Positions 1-7,850 of a stretch of 10,340 nucleotides of DNA are shown in pieces. The notes beneath the pieces are model-generated. The model saw nothing but the letters and a program-made list of their open reading frames with translations. It had not been told where the DNA came from and searched no databases. The DNA is from Clostridia bacterium. Lineage in GTDB: Bacteria > Bacillota_A > Clostridia > Oscillospirales > Butyricicoccaceae. The stretch is from NCBI GenBank assembly GCA_017421885.1, contig JAFOHJ010000034.1:1-10340 (forward strand). Reading direction: 5' to 3'. Every line of letters starts with the position of its first letter. The first letter of the stretch is position 1. The position numbers and the translations under genes are program-made.

Positions 1-33
1 AGCCCAGCTCTTCTGACAGTCGGGACATTTCAT
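1..33 (-). CDS. N-terminus of a divergent zinc-ribbon protein (partial)
   Basis: Read on the minus strand, an ATG at 33-31 opens a frame that stays open to the window edge and encodes MKCPDCQKSWA. The C-P-x-C pair directly after the start is the first knuckle of a typical zinc ribbon; the second pair would lie outside the window. An AAGGAG ribosome binding site sits 10 bases upstream (plus-strand 44-49), and a near-consensus promoter lies at 73-101. Together these make a real gene start likely although only 11 codons are visible. Its position back to back with the kinase operon suggests it belongs to the same system. Its function cannot be told from this fragment. Confidence 0.6.
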   Translation of the reverse strand, partial: MKCPDCQKSWA

Positions 34-72
34 GTATATTCAGCTCCTTGGAGTGATTTGTAATATACTAGA

Positions 73-101
73 ATAATAAGAAAATAAGAAGAATGCGTCA
101 A
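73..101 (-). promoter_or_regulatory. Sigma-A-like promoter of the divergent gene
   Basis: On the minus strand, TTGACG (plus-strand 96-101) is followed after exactly 17 bases by TATTAT (plus-strand 73-78). This is close to the housekeeping consensus TTGACA-N17-TATAAT. Transcription would start near 66, giving a leader of about 33 bases that contains the AAGGAG site at 44-49. Confidence 0.7.
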
Positions 102-105
102 GGGG

Positions 106-134
106 AAGGGGGACAAAATCCCCTTTTTATTTTA
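106..134 (+). terminator. Terminator-like hairpin in the divergent intergenic region
   Basis: AAGGGGGA (106-113) pairs with TCCCCTTT (119-126), one G-T pair included, around a five-base loop CAAAA, and a T-rich run follows to about 134. The orientation is that of a plus-strand intrinsic terminator. No plus-strand gene ends here, so it may block stray or antisense transcription towards the operon, terminate a gene beyond the left edge, or be a regulatory element. The T-run is only on the plus side, so it should not terminate leftward transcription. Confidence 0.55.
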
Positions 135-197
135 CCTTTTTGGCATATATATACATTAAATATAGGATTTTTTGTGTATATTATTTTTTGATAAAGT

Positions 198-225
198 TTG
201 AAAAGACTAATCGATGTGGTAAAAT
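198..225 (+). promoter_or_regulatory. Probable promoter of the kinase operon
   Basis: TTGAAA (198-203) and TAAAAT (220-225) are separated by 16 bases, and a TG one base before the -10 (217-218) makes it an extended -10 element. The predicted start of transcription near 232 leaves a short leader of about 30 bases. The sequence upstream (about 140-190) is very AT-rich, as expected for an UP-type or curved region. The alternative TTG start codon of the kinase frame lies inside the -35 box, which argues against translation starting there. Confidence 0.55.
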
Positions 226-248
226 ATAAGAATAATCACAAGTTTTTC

Positions 249-256
249 GGGGGGAT
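249..256 (+). promoter_or_regulatory. Ribosome binding site fixing the kinase start
   Basis: A run of six G followed by AT (249-256) lies just upstream of ATG 261. It is an imperfect but G-rich Shine-Dalgarno match. No comparable site precedes the in-frame TTG at 198, so 261 is taken as the start. Confidence 0.6.
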
Positions 257-260
257 ATTT

Positions 261-1577
261 ATGGCAAAGCCATACACCGGAGTAAGTATAGAAACACGCG
301 ATTTCAGAAAAGCCAGGATCATCAAAGAGCTGGGTTCGGGCGGACAGGGCACCGTCTATCTTGTCGATTACGACGGACAAAAGATGGCACTTAAGTGGTA
401 TCACGAAAGTACATTTAAATCTATCGAGCAGCGCCGGCAGTTTTATGACAACCTGTGCAAAAATATAGATAACGGTCCTCCTTCAGACGATTTCCTCTGG
501 CCCAGGGATATAACCCATATCACTCACGGCAGCTTTGGATACATCATGGATCTGAGACCCGACCGCTTCAAGGAGCTTTCGGTGCTGCTGGTGGGACGCA
601 AGGCAAGATTTAAGAGCTTCAGAGTGACGGTGGATGCCATGCTCAATCTTGTCAATGCCTTCAGGATACTTCATAACAGCGGCTACAGTTATCAGGACCT
701 GAACGACGGCAACTTCTTCTTTGATCCCGACACGGGCGAGTGCCTTATCTGCGACAACGACAACGCAGCTTATGAGGGCAACGTCACCGGAATCCTCGGC
801 AAGCAGAGATATATGGCGCCCGAGGTGGTGCTGGGGCAGAAGATGCCCGATAAGTATACCGACCGTTTTTCTATGTCGGTCATACTGTTCATGATGCTTA
901 TGTATCTTCATCCCCTCGAGGGTGAATATTCGACTCCGGCCTGCATGACGGCCGAGAACGAGCGCGAGTTTTATGGCAGGTCGCCGATCTTTGTGTTCGA
1001 CCCCGAGGATGGCTCTAACCCTCCCGTTAAGGGGGTGGGCGACCATGCTGTGGCAATATGGAGCGAGCTGCCCGAATATCTCAGAAAGGCATACATACGC
1101 AGCTTTACAAAGGGGTCGATGACCTTTGAAAACGGCGGATATAAGGGGGCTCGCCTTGTGGAGCGAGAATGGCTCGATGTTCTGCTCAGGTTCAGAAACA
1201 CCATCTGCCGCTGCCCCTCCTGCGGCAACGAAGAGTTTGTGAGCTCGACCGACGCCGTCTGCGCCGCCTGCGGAGACGAGCTGCCCCTTTTCAGAGAAAT
1301 AAAGCTTAAGAAGTATTCGATGCCGGTGTATCCCGGAATGCTGGTGCGCAAGGCGCAGCTTTATGAATGCCCCGAGCGCGAGGCGCTGGACCCCGTGTTT
1401 GAGGTGGTGGGAACCGAGGGCTTCCCCGGCAGGGATTATATCGTTAATGTGAGCGGCGAAACATGGCGCTGCATCACATCCTCGGGAGCCGAGAGGCCTC
1501 TTGCCCCGGGCGAGAGGATGCCGGCAAAGGCCGGGATAAAGGCAAGTGTTTTTGGCGCAGAGTTTGAGATAATTTAA
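261..1577 (+). CDS. Ser/Thr protein kinase with C-terminal zinc ribbon (TerY-P type)
   Basis: A 438-residue eukaryotic-type protein kinase that should phosphorylate proteins on Ser/Thr, probably other members of this operon. Seen in the sequence: glycine loop GSGGQGTV (25-32), lysine K45 in MALKWY, catalytic loop YQDLNDGN (D146, N151; the usual H-R-D is Y-Q-D), metal-binding D165 in DND instead of DFG, and MAPE (185-188) at the end of the activation segment. A four-cysteine zinc ribbon follows (C318, C321, C334, C337), then a beta-rich tail (about 370-438) with the N-x-S-G-x-x-W pattern near W402. The tail may be a degenerate FHA-like fold, but I am unsure. No transmembrane segment is visible, unlike PknB-type receptor kinases, so it should be cytosolic. 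All key catalytic residues are present. It is the first gene of the operon. The pairing with vWA and PP2C genes is the known TerY-P triad. Confidence 0.9.
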   Translation: MAKPYTGVSIETRDFRKARIIKELGSGGQGTVYLVDYDGQKMALKWYHESTFKSIEQRRQFYDNLCKNIDNGPPSDDFLWPRDITHITHGSFGYIMDLRPDRFKELSVLLVGRKARFKSFRVTVDAMLNLVNAFRILHNSGYSYQDLNDGNFFFDPDTGECLICDNDNAAYEGNVTGILGKQRYMAPEVVLGQKMPDKYTDRFSMSVILFMMLMYLHPLEGEYSTPACMTAENEREFYGRSPIFVFDPEDGSNPPVKGVGDHAVAIWSELPEYLRKAYIRSFTKGSMTFENGGYKGARLVEREWLDVLLRFRNTICRCPSCGNEEFVSSTDAVCAACGDELPLFREIKLKKYSMPVYPGMLVRKAQLYECPEREALDPVFEVVGTEGFPGRDYIVNVSGETWRCITSSGAERPLAPGERMPAKAGIKASVFGAEFEII

Positions 1578-1602
1578 AAGACGGATAAAAAGGAGAATAA
1601 AT

Positions 1603-2565
1603 ATGCCCGCATTCGGAACAAGCATACCCAGAAAAGTTATGACCCTCTTCCTTCTTGTCGACTGTTCGGGTTCGATGGCAGCCAGCGGCAACATCGGCAA
1701 GGTAAACGGAGCTATCGAAGAGATGATCCCTCTTCTCAGAAATATATCGGACGAGAATGCCGATGCCGAGATACGAATTGGTGTGCTGGCCTTTTCCAGC
1801 GGCTGCAAATGGATCGGCGGCGGTGTTCAGGACCTCGACCATTTTCAGTGGACAGACATGAAAGCCTCGGGCCTCACCGACATGGGCGCGGCCTTCCGCG
1901 AACTTGAAAACAGGCTCTCGAGAACAGAGTTTATGGACGGCGCGGCCGGCAACTATGCCCCCGTCATCATCCTGCTCAGCGACGGCGAACCTACCGACGA
2001 CTATCGTTCGGGCCTTGCCGTCCTTCAGCACAACAACTGGTACAGAGAGGCGCAGAAGATCGCCATCGCCGTCGACAAGGCATCGATCCAGACTCTGTCG
2101 GAGTTTACCGGAAATATCGAGACTGTCCTCGCCTGCAACGGTCAGAAGGAGGACCTTAAGCACCTTATCGTAAATGTTGCGACAGTATCCTCCAAGATGC
2201 AGAGCCGCAGCCAGACGGCAGGAACCAAGGTGGACGAAAAGGAGATCGCCGATCAGATCAGGCGCCAGCAGGAAGATAAGAAAAAGCAGGTAATAAGCGA
2301 GCTTGCACACATGATAAAGGAGCGCGGTGAGATTACCGTGGACGGAAACACCGCAGCAGAGATCGAAAGCTATCTTGCCAAGGTCGGCGTTCCTTCGGGA
2401 AATGACCTTGAGCCTACGTATAAGGGCCTTGTCGCTCAACTCAAATCGCTGGGCGGCAGCACCAGCACACCCGCAGGCGGAGCTAACGGCACTGCCACCG
2501 CTTCGGCTTCGGGCAAGACAAAGGCAAAGGTCGTTGATCCCTTTGCCGACGACAACGATTGGTAA
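1603..2565 (+). CDS. vWA-domain protein (TerY-like) with intact MIDAS
   Basis: A 320-residue cytosolic von Willebrand factor A protein, expected to bind a divalent metal ion and partner proteins rather than act as an enzyme. The fold begins at once (LFLLVD, about 15-20). The MIDAS set is complete: D20-x-S22-x-S24, T92 in GLTDMG, and D127 in LLSDGEP. The vWA domain runs to about 195. A charged helical stretch (210-245), a small helical region (250-283), a Ser/Gly/Ala/Thr linker and a conserved-looking acidic tail (DPFADDNDW, 312-320) follow. The start has a good AAAAGGAG site 7 bases upstream. It sits between kinase and phosphatase genes as in TerY-P triads, so it is probably an adaptor or substrate of those enzymes. 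The symbol terY is withheld because no Ter genes are nearby. Confidence 0.9.
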   Translation: MPAFGTSIPRKVMTLFLLVDCSGSMAASGNIGKVNGAIEEMIPLLRNISDENADAEIRIGVLAFSSGCKWIGGGVQDLDHFQWTDMKASGLTDMGAAFRELENRLSRTEFMDGAAGNYAPVIILLSDGEPTDDYRSGLAVLQHNNWYREAQKIAIAVDKASIQTLSEFTGNIETVLACNGQKEDLKHLIVNVATVSSKMQSRSQTAGTKVDEKEIADQIRRQQEDKKKQVISELAHMIKERGEITVDGNTAAEIESYLAKVGVPSGNDLEPTYKGLVAQLKSLGGSTSTPAGGANGTATASASGKTKAKVVDPFADDNDW

Positions 2566-2571
2566 TAAGCT

Positions 2572-3807
2572 ATGGGAAAGCTGGATAAACTTAAGATCGC
2601 TCTGCTGAGCGTTGTATCAAAGCTCGGCATAGGAGCGGCAAAAAAGCCCGATGAGCATACAGAGGAAAAAGAAGCCGCTCGTGAGCCTGCCGCTGCTGAG
2701 AAGAGCATCCGCCGGCATGCTTTTGCAGTCAGCTCCATCGGACACAGCCATAAAAAAGAGGGCACCCCATGCCAGGACTGGGCCGAGACCGTGGAAGGCG
2801 AGGGCTTTTGTATCATTGCGGTGTCTGACGGCCACGGCAGCCGCAACTTCGTAAGAAGCGACCGCGGCTCGCGCTTTGCCTGCAGGGCTGCACTGGATGC
2901 AATGCACGATTTTGCCTCGGAGATCAGAGCCGAGCATATTGTCGGGGCACGCAGAGCCAACGAAGTTGTTTCGATGCTGTGCAAGAACATAATCATGCGC
3001 TGGCGCGAAGCTGTTAATGAAGACGTTAAGGCCTGCCCCTTCACCGAGGATGAAGTCAAGAATGTATCGGACAAATACCGCGAAAGCTATCTTGCCGGCG
3101 AGCAGGCCGAGCATGCCTACGGCGCGACTCTGATAGCCTTGCTGATCACAGACGAATATATGTTGGCCATCCGCAACGGCGACGGCGAATGTGTCACCGT
3201 CAGCCGAAAGGGACATATGGACAAGCCCATCCCCTGGAACGACAAGTGCGAGGCCAGCGTGGTGACTTCCATGTGCGACCGCAGCGCCATCGACGAGTTC
3301 AGGTTCTTTTACACCACCGACCTGCCCGCCGCGGCCTTTATCGGCACCGACGGTGTGGATAATTCCTATCCCCGAACCGAGGAGCTGTTTGAGCTTTATG
3401 CGAATATATGCACAGAGGCGGTGGATAATGGATCCGAAAATATGAAGAGTGAGCTCGAGGCCTTCCTGCCGGTGATGACCGAAAAGGGAAGCGGAGACGA
3501 TGTTTCGATCGCCGCAATCCTCGACAGCGAGCTGCTGCCTGGGGTCAGAGATGAGCTTATGGAGCAGAGGATGAGGGTAGAGCGCACCCATGAGCTGCGC
3601 AGACTCAACCGCAGGCTGGTAAGGCTTGGAGATCAGGAGTCGGACGAGGCTTCCGCACTAAAGGACGAGATATCGCAGCTTGAAGCCGCGATCAGGGCCG
3701 ACCGCGAGAAGGCAAGAGAGCTTGCCGCAGCAGCCGAAGCGGAAAAAGCGGCAGCTGTGAAGGCCGAGTGGGACAGCGAGATCTGGGACGATGTGAAAAA
3801 AAGGTAG
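2572..3807 (+). CDS. PP2C-family protein phosphatase with coiled-coil tail
   Basis: A 411-residue metal-dependent Ser/Thr phosphatase, probably reversing the work of the kinase two genes upstream. Motifs: D69 in CQDW, D86-G-H-G89 in SDGHG, RNGDGE (201-206), the metal aspartate D260 in GTDGVDNS, and GSGDDVS (306-312). The order and spacing fit the PP2C (PPM) family. Before the domain is a short amphipathic N-terminal helix (1-22) and an acidic/Ala linker. After it, residues 325-400 form a charged, Ala-rich coiled coil ending in an acidic, Trp-containing tail (399-411). Bacterial PP2Cs are often only about 240 residues, so both ends are extra and may dock it to partners. The start lies 6 bases after the vWA stop and has no clear Shine-Dalgarno, suggesting translation by coupling. 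Confidence 0.9.
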   Translation: MGKLDKLKIALLSVVSKLGIGAAKKPDEHTEEKEAAREPAAAEKSIRRHAFAVSSIGHSHKKEGTPCQDWAETVEGEGFCIIAVSDGHGSRNFVRSDRGSRFACRAALDAMHDFASEIRAEHIVGARRANEVVSMLCKNIIMRWREAVNEDVKACPFTEDEVKNVSDKYRESYLAGEQAEHAYGATLIALLITDEYMLAIRNGDGECVTVSRKGHMDKPIPWNDKCEASVVTSMCDRSAIDEFRFFYTTDLPAAAFIGTDGVDNSYPRTEELFELYANICTEAVDNGSENMKSELEAFLPVMTEKGSGDDVSIAAILDSELLPGVRDELMEQRMRVERTHELRRLNRRLVRLGDQESDEASALKDEISQLEAAIRADREKARELAAAAEAEKAAAVKAEWDSEIWDDVKKR

Positions 3808-3816
3808 GCGCATGCA

Positions 3817-4056
3817 ATGGATAACAGCAAAAAGGCCCACATCCTTCTTGAGGAGAAGTGGGATGATATAAAGCAGAACTCGTGGAAGTGCAAGGCACAG
3901 AAGAGCTACGAGGTGCGTTATTACAACCTCATGCGTCGATATGCCGAGGATATCTATACCAATATAGACAACCTTTCGGGCGTCATGGACAGGTGCACCG
4001 ACCTTGCAGAAAGGCTGACCGGCCTGAGCTGTGACGACGGAAATGATATAAGCTGA
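3817..4056 (+). CDS. Small helical protein of unknown function
   Basis: A 79-residue, entirely helix-forming, charged protein without signal peptide or membrane segment. I do not recognise a named family. It begins 9 bases after the phosphatase stop, with a moderate AGGTAGG-like site, and ends 13 bases before the ATPase gene, so it is cotranscribed. It contains a Y-x-x-x-D (YTNID, about 47-51), which resembles the type VII export tag, but in mid-protein this could be chance. Its size and placement suggest a small partner of the ATPase or another helical-hairpin member of the locus. This is inference from context. Confidence 0.75.
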   Translation: MDNSKKAHILLEEKWDDIKQNSWKCKAQKSYEVRYYNLMRRYAEDIYTNIDNLSGVMDRCTDLAERLTGLSCDDGNDIS

Positions 4057-4069
4057 TAGGGGGAGAGAG

Positions 4070-7000
4070 ATGTCGTATAATCACTGGGAGCTGACCGATA
4101 AACTTAAAGACCTTTATTCTAAAATAGTTGTTATGAATAATGCCATAGTGCAGCTTTATGAGGTGCGTCAGGAAGAAGAGGAAAGGCAAACAGAAGCATA
4201 TAAAAAGCTCCTCTCAGATCAGGCGATGGCTTTTGATAAGAAGTACAGCGAGGCCAAGGAAAGGATATATGCTCAGGAAAGAGCATGGCTGGAACATGTC
4301 AAAGCGGTAGCCGACCTTGAAAGAATGCTGGGGCGCTATGTGCCCAGAAGCAATATCCTGTTCCCCTTTGTCAAGGATGACGGCCTGCCCTTTGACCTCA
4401 ATGAGGGATATGAGATCCTGAACAAGATCTCCTCGAAGGGCATAGGCAGCACGCTCAAAAAGCTTGCCAGAGAGGATGGCTGGAATACAAATACCCAGAT
4501 GGCAGGCCAGCTTTATCTCAAGCTGGACCGCGAGAAGAAGCGTATAGATGAGATAAACAAAGACACCGGCAGATTGCCCAGGGAGCTTGAGAAGGCCGAC
4601 AAAGCGATCGCGGCAGAGATGAGAGAGGCCCTTGAGCAGACCGAGAAAAACTTTAAAAGGCAGCTTGAGGCAGAACGTAGGGTTCTGGCCGGTCAGGTGG
4701 CGAGCGCAAATGCCTCGGCATTAAAGGGCATCCGTCAGGACGAATATGACGATATAAACGAGTATTATGCTTCGTCGGCAGAGCTTATCGGCGACAAGGA
4801 AGGCTGGCAGCATTATACTCCTGTTGTGCCCGAGATCACTGAGGATAACGGATGCGGATTTAACAAGCAGTATCTTATAGGGCGGCACCTTGAGTATGTC
4901 GCCGATGTCGCCAATAACGATCAGCCCCTGTTTAATTGGGACAGCGCGGCAGGCAAGCATGATGCCATCGAGTTCGCAGGCGGTTTCCTGGGTAATCTTC
5001 TGTGCTTCAGAAAGAAGCCTTTTTCTTATGTTCTTCCTCTGACTCACAGCCTGTGGAGCATGGTCAAAATCTATGCCGAGTGCGAAGGGCAGACGCTGTC
5101 GACCGGCGATGTCTTCCGCGATATCGTCCTGAGGCACCTCAGATTCATGCCCAAGAACACGATCAAGGTGTATTATGCCGACCCCGTCCATCAGGGAGCG
5201 AGCCTCGGAAGCCTTATCAGACTCACAAAGGAGTCGAAAGGCTGCGGAGTTGTCGAATACCGCACCAAGACCAATGAGATAGGTGATATGATCGCCGGCA
5301 TCGCCTCTCATGTGGCCGATACGATGCATAAGCTTACCGCATCGGGCTGTGAGGATATTTATGATTACAACAAAGAGCATCAGAACGAGCAGATCAATTA
5401 TACCATGCTTGTCCTCTGCGATTTCCCCCACGGCTACACGGCGCAGATCATCCATGACCTTGAGGTTATCATACATAATTCAGACAGATGCGGCATTGGC
5501 GTGCTTATTTCGAGAAATACGGCAGATAAGCTTGAGGGATACTCCGGCGCCCTTGTAAATGATGCCATCGGCGACGGCATTGGCAGCGGCTTCAGCTTTA
5601 TGAAGAATAATGGTGATAAGCTGTCGCATTCGAATGAGCTGACATTTTCGCTGGTAAAGACCACCAGAGAGGATGGAACATATCCTCCCTTCAAGCGTAT
5701 CGAGGTCAGCCCCTCGCCTGAGTTCTTCGACGAGCTCAACAAGGCATATTCGGAGAAGGTAGCCATCGAAACGGGATATGACAAATACTATCCCGCAGGT
5801 TATCTGCCTGATATAAGAAGCGCCGTAAAGGAACTAAGATTCCCCATAATGGTGGATGAAAAGGGTGAGATCGTCGAGTTCGTGATGGATCATGACCTTA
5901 AGGGCTATGGCCTTATCACCGGTAATGTCGGTTCGGGCAAGACCAGCCTGCTCAACACCATTATTATGGGCGGTGCCATGCACTATCATCCCGACGAGCT
6001 TGAAATGTGGTTGGTGGACTATAAGACCAACCAATTCGACGCGTACGAGATAAACAGGCTGCCCCATGTCCGCCACATTGTTGCTGACCCCAGTGAAACT
6101 ATATCCTACAGCATTATCGACACCATCCTGCAGGAGAAGGAGCGCAGGGCAAGGCTCTTTACAAAGGCAAAAAACGAAACCGGAAAGCCGATCAATGACT
6201 ATGGCAACTACCGCAAGGCGGGATATATGCTGCCGAGGCTTCTGGTCATTGTCGATGAGTTCCACAATATGTCTCGTGCGGCTGCGGCCGAGAGCGAATA
6301 CAGGCAGAAGCTTGAAAAGATACTTTATGAGGCACGAAGTCATGGCATAAACATCCTCTTCTGCACCCAGCTTGCCTCCAACCTCAAAGGCCTCAGCGAT
6401 GATATGATGGGCCTTATCCCCATAAGGATCGCCATGAGAAATGCGGCCTCGGAGGTAAAGACAAACCTCAGCATGCCCACATCTCCTGACGAGAAGCTGT
6501 CCGGGAATATCATAAAGCTTTCGTCGGCCCTTCAGGGAACCCTGATCTATAAGCACGAGGAGGGCAGCGCTGACGACGAGTTTGCACGCAAAATATATTA
6601 TGAATACGGAAGATCGCTGTTTGCAACAAACGAACAGGTGGCCGCAAAGCTTGTAGAGATAAGAGAGCGCATCGGCGACTACGACCGCCCCCTCGAGGTA
6701 TACTCGGGACAGAAGCGCCATAAATACAGCCCGGAGGATATCGCTGATTATGAAGACCGCGTTCCCATCATCCCTGATGAGGGCGAGCGAGTCTACATCG
6801 GGTCGAATCAGGGCCTCGGCAGATGCTTCCACATGAACATCATGAGGCCCAAAAACGGCGAAAACATCCTTATGGTCGGCGACAACGGCGAGATGCGCCG
6901 CTCGATGATGAGTTGCATCATCAGAAATGCGCGCAGCAGAGGCCGCGAGGTGGTCATCCTCGTCGGAAAGGGAAGTCTGTTCTATGCCAACAACAAGAGC

Positions 7001-7849
7001 TTCCTTAACGACTGCCGCAGGCAGGGCTGTAAGATCTATTCAACCGCAGCCGAGGTCTGCCGTTATATCGGCCTTAAGGCAGAGAAGCTCGAGGCCATGG
7101 CAAGCGGCTTTGATTCCGAGACTTCTGTGGCGCACGAATGGAACACTCTTGTCATCATGCCCGATGCCGACAGCACCTATAAGTATCTTAACTCGCTGAG
7201 CCTGAATCGAAAGCAGGCATGGGATACCATGATAAGTGAGCCTGCGCCGACTTCGGAGCCTGCTTCTGTGCCCAAGAGCGGCGGCGCTCATGTGGCTGAT
7301 GATGAAATAGCCCGCAGGGAAAAGGAGATCAAAGAGGCAGAGGAAGAGTATATGAGGCTCATGGCCATAATCAGCGGCGGAGCTGCGGCTCCTGCTGCCG
7401 AGCCCAAGCCTGAACCCAAACCCGGCAGATTCGATAAGGATCTCGAGTGGCTCAACAAGCTTCTCGGCGAAGAAAGCGAAGGCGGCGAGGGCGATTCCTT
7501 TGACGGAAACCTTGTCTGCGATTCGATGGGGCTGCCCGAGGGCGCACAGGCCTACAACGCCTGCGCAGATATGCTGACGATGATCAACGAAGGCTTTAAG
7601 CTCGGCATTATGACGTTCATCACCGCCGACACATCAAGCGGCTTCTATACCGACATGAGAGCCATCAGAGATAAGGGAAGCTTCAACCACCGCATCGTTA
7701 TGAGAATGAGCGGCGAGAATGCAGGCGATATCCTTGCCAAGGCACAGGCAATGAACATCATCAATGCTCAGAACAACAACATAAGCGCCGTTTATGAATA
7801 TATGAAAGGCACGGCAAGGACCTTTAACCCCTACCTTGACGGCGAATAA
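4070..7849 (+). CDS. FtsK/SpoIIIE/EssC-like ATPase, cytosolic variant
   Basis: A 1259-residue P-loop motor of the FtsK/HerA superfamily and the largest protein of the locus. Residues 1-230 are mainly coiled coil. Residues about 290-540 look like an ATPase fold without a Walker A, keeping a Walker-B-like MLVLCDF (446-452) and a sensor-like strand (473-483). The active domain is about 600-830: Walker A GNVGSGKT (618-625, K624), Walker B LLVIVDE (D729, E730) and sensor FCTQ (764-767). A third, degenerate domain (about 910-1259) has GDNGEMRRS (937-945) where Walker A should be, with R943 replacing lysine. It is interrupted by a Pro/Glu/Lys-rich insert (about 1055-1150). Three ATPase-like units recall EssC/EccC of type VII secretion, but no transmembrane helices or FHA domains are visible. 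A strong AGGGGGAGAG site precedes ATG 4070. Alternative roles are DNA translocation or another assembly motor. Confidence 0.88.
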   Translation: MSYNHWELTDKLKDLYSKIVVMNNAIVQLYEVRQEEEERQTEAYKKLLSDQAMAFDKKYSEAKERIYAQERAWLEHVKAVADLERMLGRYVPRSNILFPFVKDDGLPFDLNEGYEILNKISSKGIGSTLKKLAREDGWNTNTQMAGQLYLKLDREKKRIDEINKDTGRLPRELEKADKAIAAEMREALEQTEKNFKRQLEAERRVLAGQVASANASALKGIRQDEYDDINEYYASSAELIGDKEGWQHYTPVVPEITEDNGCGFNKQYLIGRHLEYVADVANNDQPLFNWDSAAGKHDAIEFAGGFLGNLLCFRKKPFSYVLPLTHSLWSMVKIYAECEGQTLSTGDVFRDIVLRHLRFMPKNTIKVYYADPVHQGASLGSLIRLTKESKGCGVVEYRTKTNEIGDMIAGIASHVADTMHKLTASGCEDIYDYNKEHQNEQINYTMLVLCDFPHGYTAQIIHDLEVIIHNSDRCGIGVLISRNTADKLEGYSGALVNDAIGDGIGSGFSFMKNNGDKLSHSNELTFSLVKTTREDGTYPPFKRIEVSPSPEFFDELNKAYSEKVAIETGYDKYYPAGYLPDIRSAVKELRFPIMVDEKGEIVEFVMDHDLKGYGLITGNVGSGKTSLLNTIIMGGAMHYHPDELEMWLVDYKTNQFDAYEINRLPHVRHIVADPSETISYSIIDTILQEKERRARLFTKAKNETGKPINDYGNYRKAGYMLPRLLVIVDEFHNMSRAAAAESEYRQKLEKILYEARSHGINILFCTQLASNLKGLSDDMMGLIPIRIAMRNAASEVKTNLSMPTSPDEKLSGNIIKLSSALQGTLIYKHEEGSADDEFARKIYYEYGRSLFATNEQVAAKLVEIRERIGDYDRPLEVYSGQKRHKYSPEDIADYEDRVPIIPDEGERVYIGSNQGLGRCFHMNIMRPKNGENILMVGDNGEMRRSMMSCIIRNARSRGREVVILVGKGSLFYANNKSFLNDCRRQGCKIYSTAAEVCRYIGLKAEKLEAMASGFDSETSVAHEWNTLVIMPDADSTYKYLNSLSLNRKQAWDTMISEPAPTSEPASVPKSGGAHVADDEIARREKEIKEAEEEYMRLMAIISGGAAAPAAEPKPEPKPGRFDKDLEWLNKLLGEESEGGEGDSFDGNLVCDSMGLPEGAQAYNACADMLTMINEGFKLGIMTFITADTSSGFYTDMRAIRDKGSFNHRIVMRMSGENAGDILAKAQAMNIINAQNNNISAVYEYMKGTARTFNPYLDGE

Positions 7850-7850
7850 C

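Noticed and set aside
198..260. TTG start codon at 198 that would lengthen the kinase by 21 residues
   Set aside because: The TTG is part of the likely -35 box, has no ribosome binding site, and the extra residues are encoded by AT-rich DNA unlike the gene. ATG 261 has a G-rich site and starts just before the kinase fold.
483..1808. Long minus-strand open frame of 441 codons opposite the kinase
   Set aside because: It lies opposite a gene with clear kinase motifs and spans the gap to the next gene. Its translation shows no recognisable domain, only low-specificity His/Leu/Ala-rich sequence typical of antisense frames.
2617..3591. Minus-strand open frame of 324 codons opposite the phosphatase
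   Set aside because: The plus-strand frame carries all PP2C motifs. The antisense product is a by-product of codon bias.
1603..3807. Classical tellurite-resistance (Ter) locus
   Set aside because: The kinase/vWA/PP2C trio fits TerY-P, but no TerD/TerC/TerB-type protein is visible in the window, so the gene symbols of that pathway are not used.
5834..6832. Long minus-strand open frame opposite the ATPase core
   Set aside because: The plus strand encodes Walker A and B motifs here. The antisense frame has no domain signal and no good start context.
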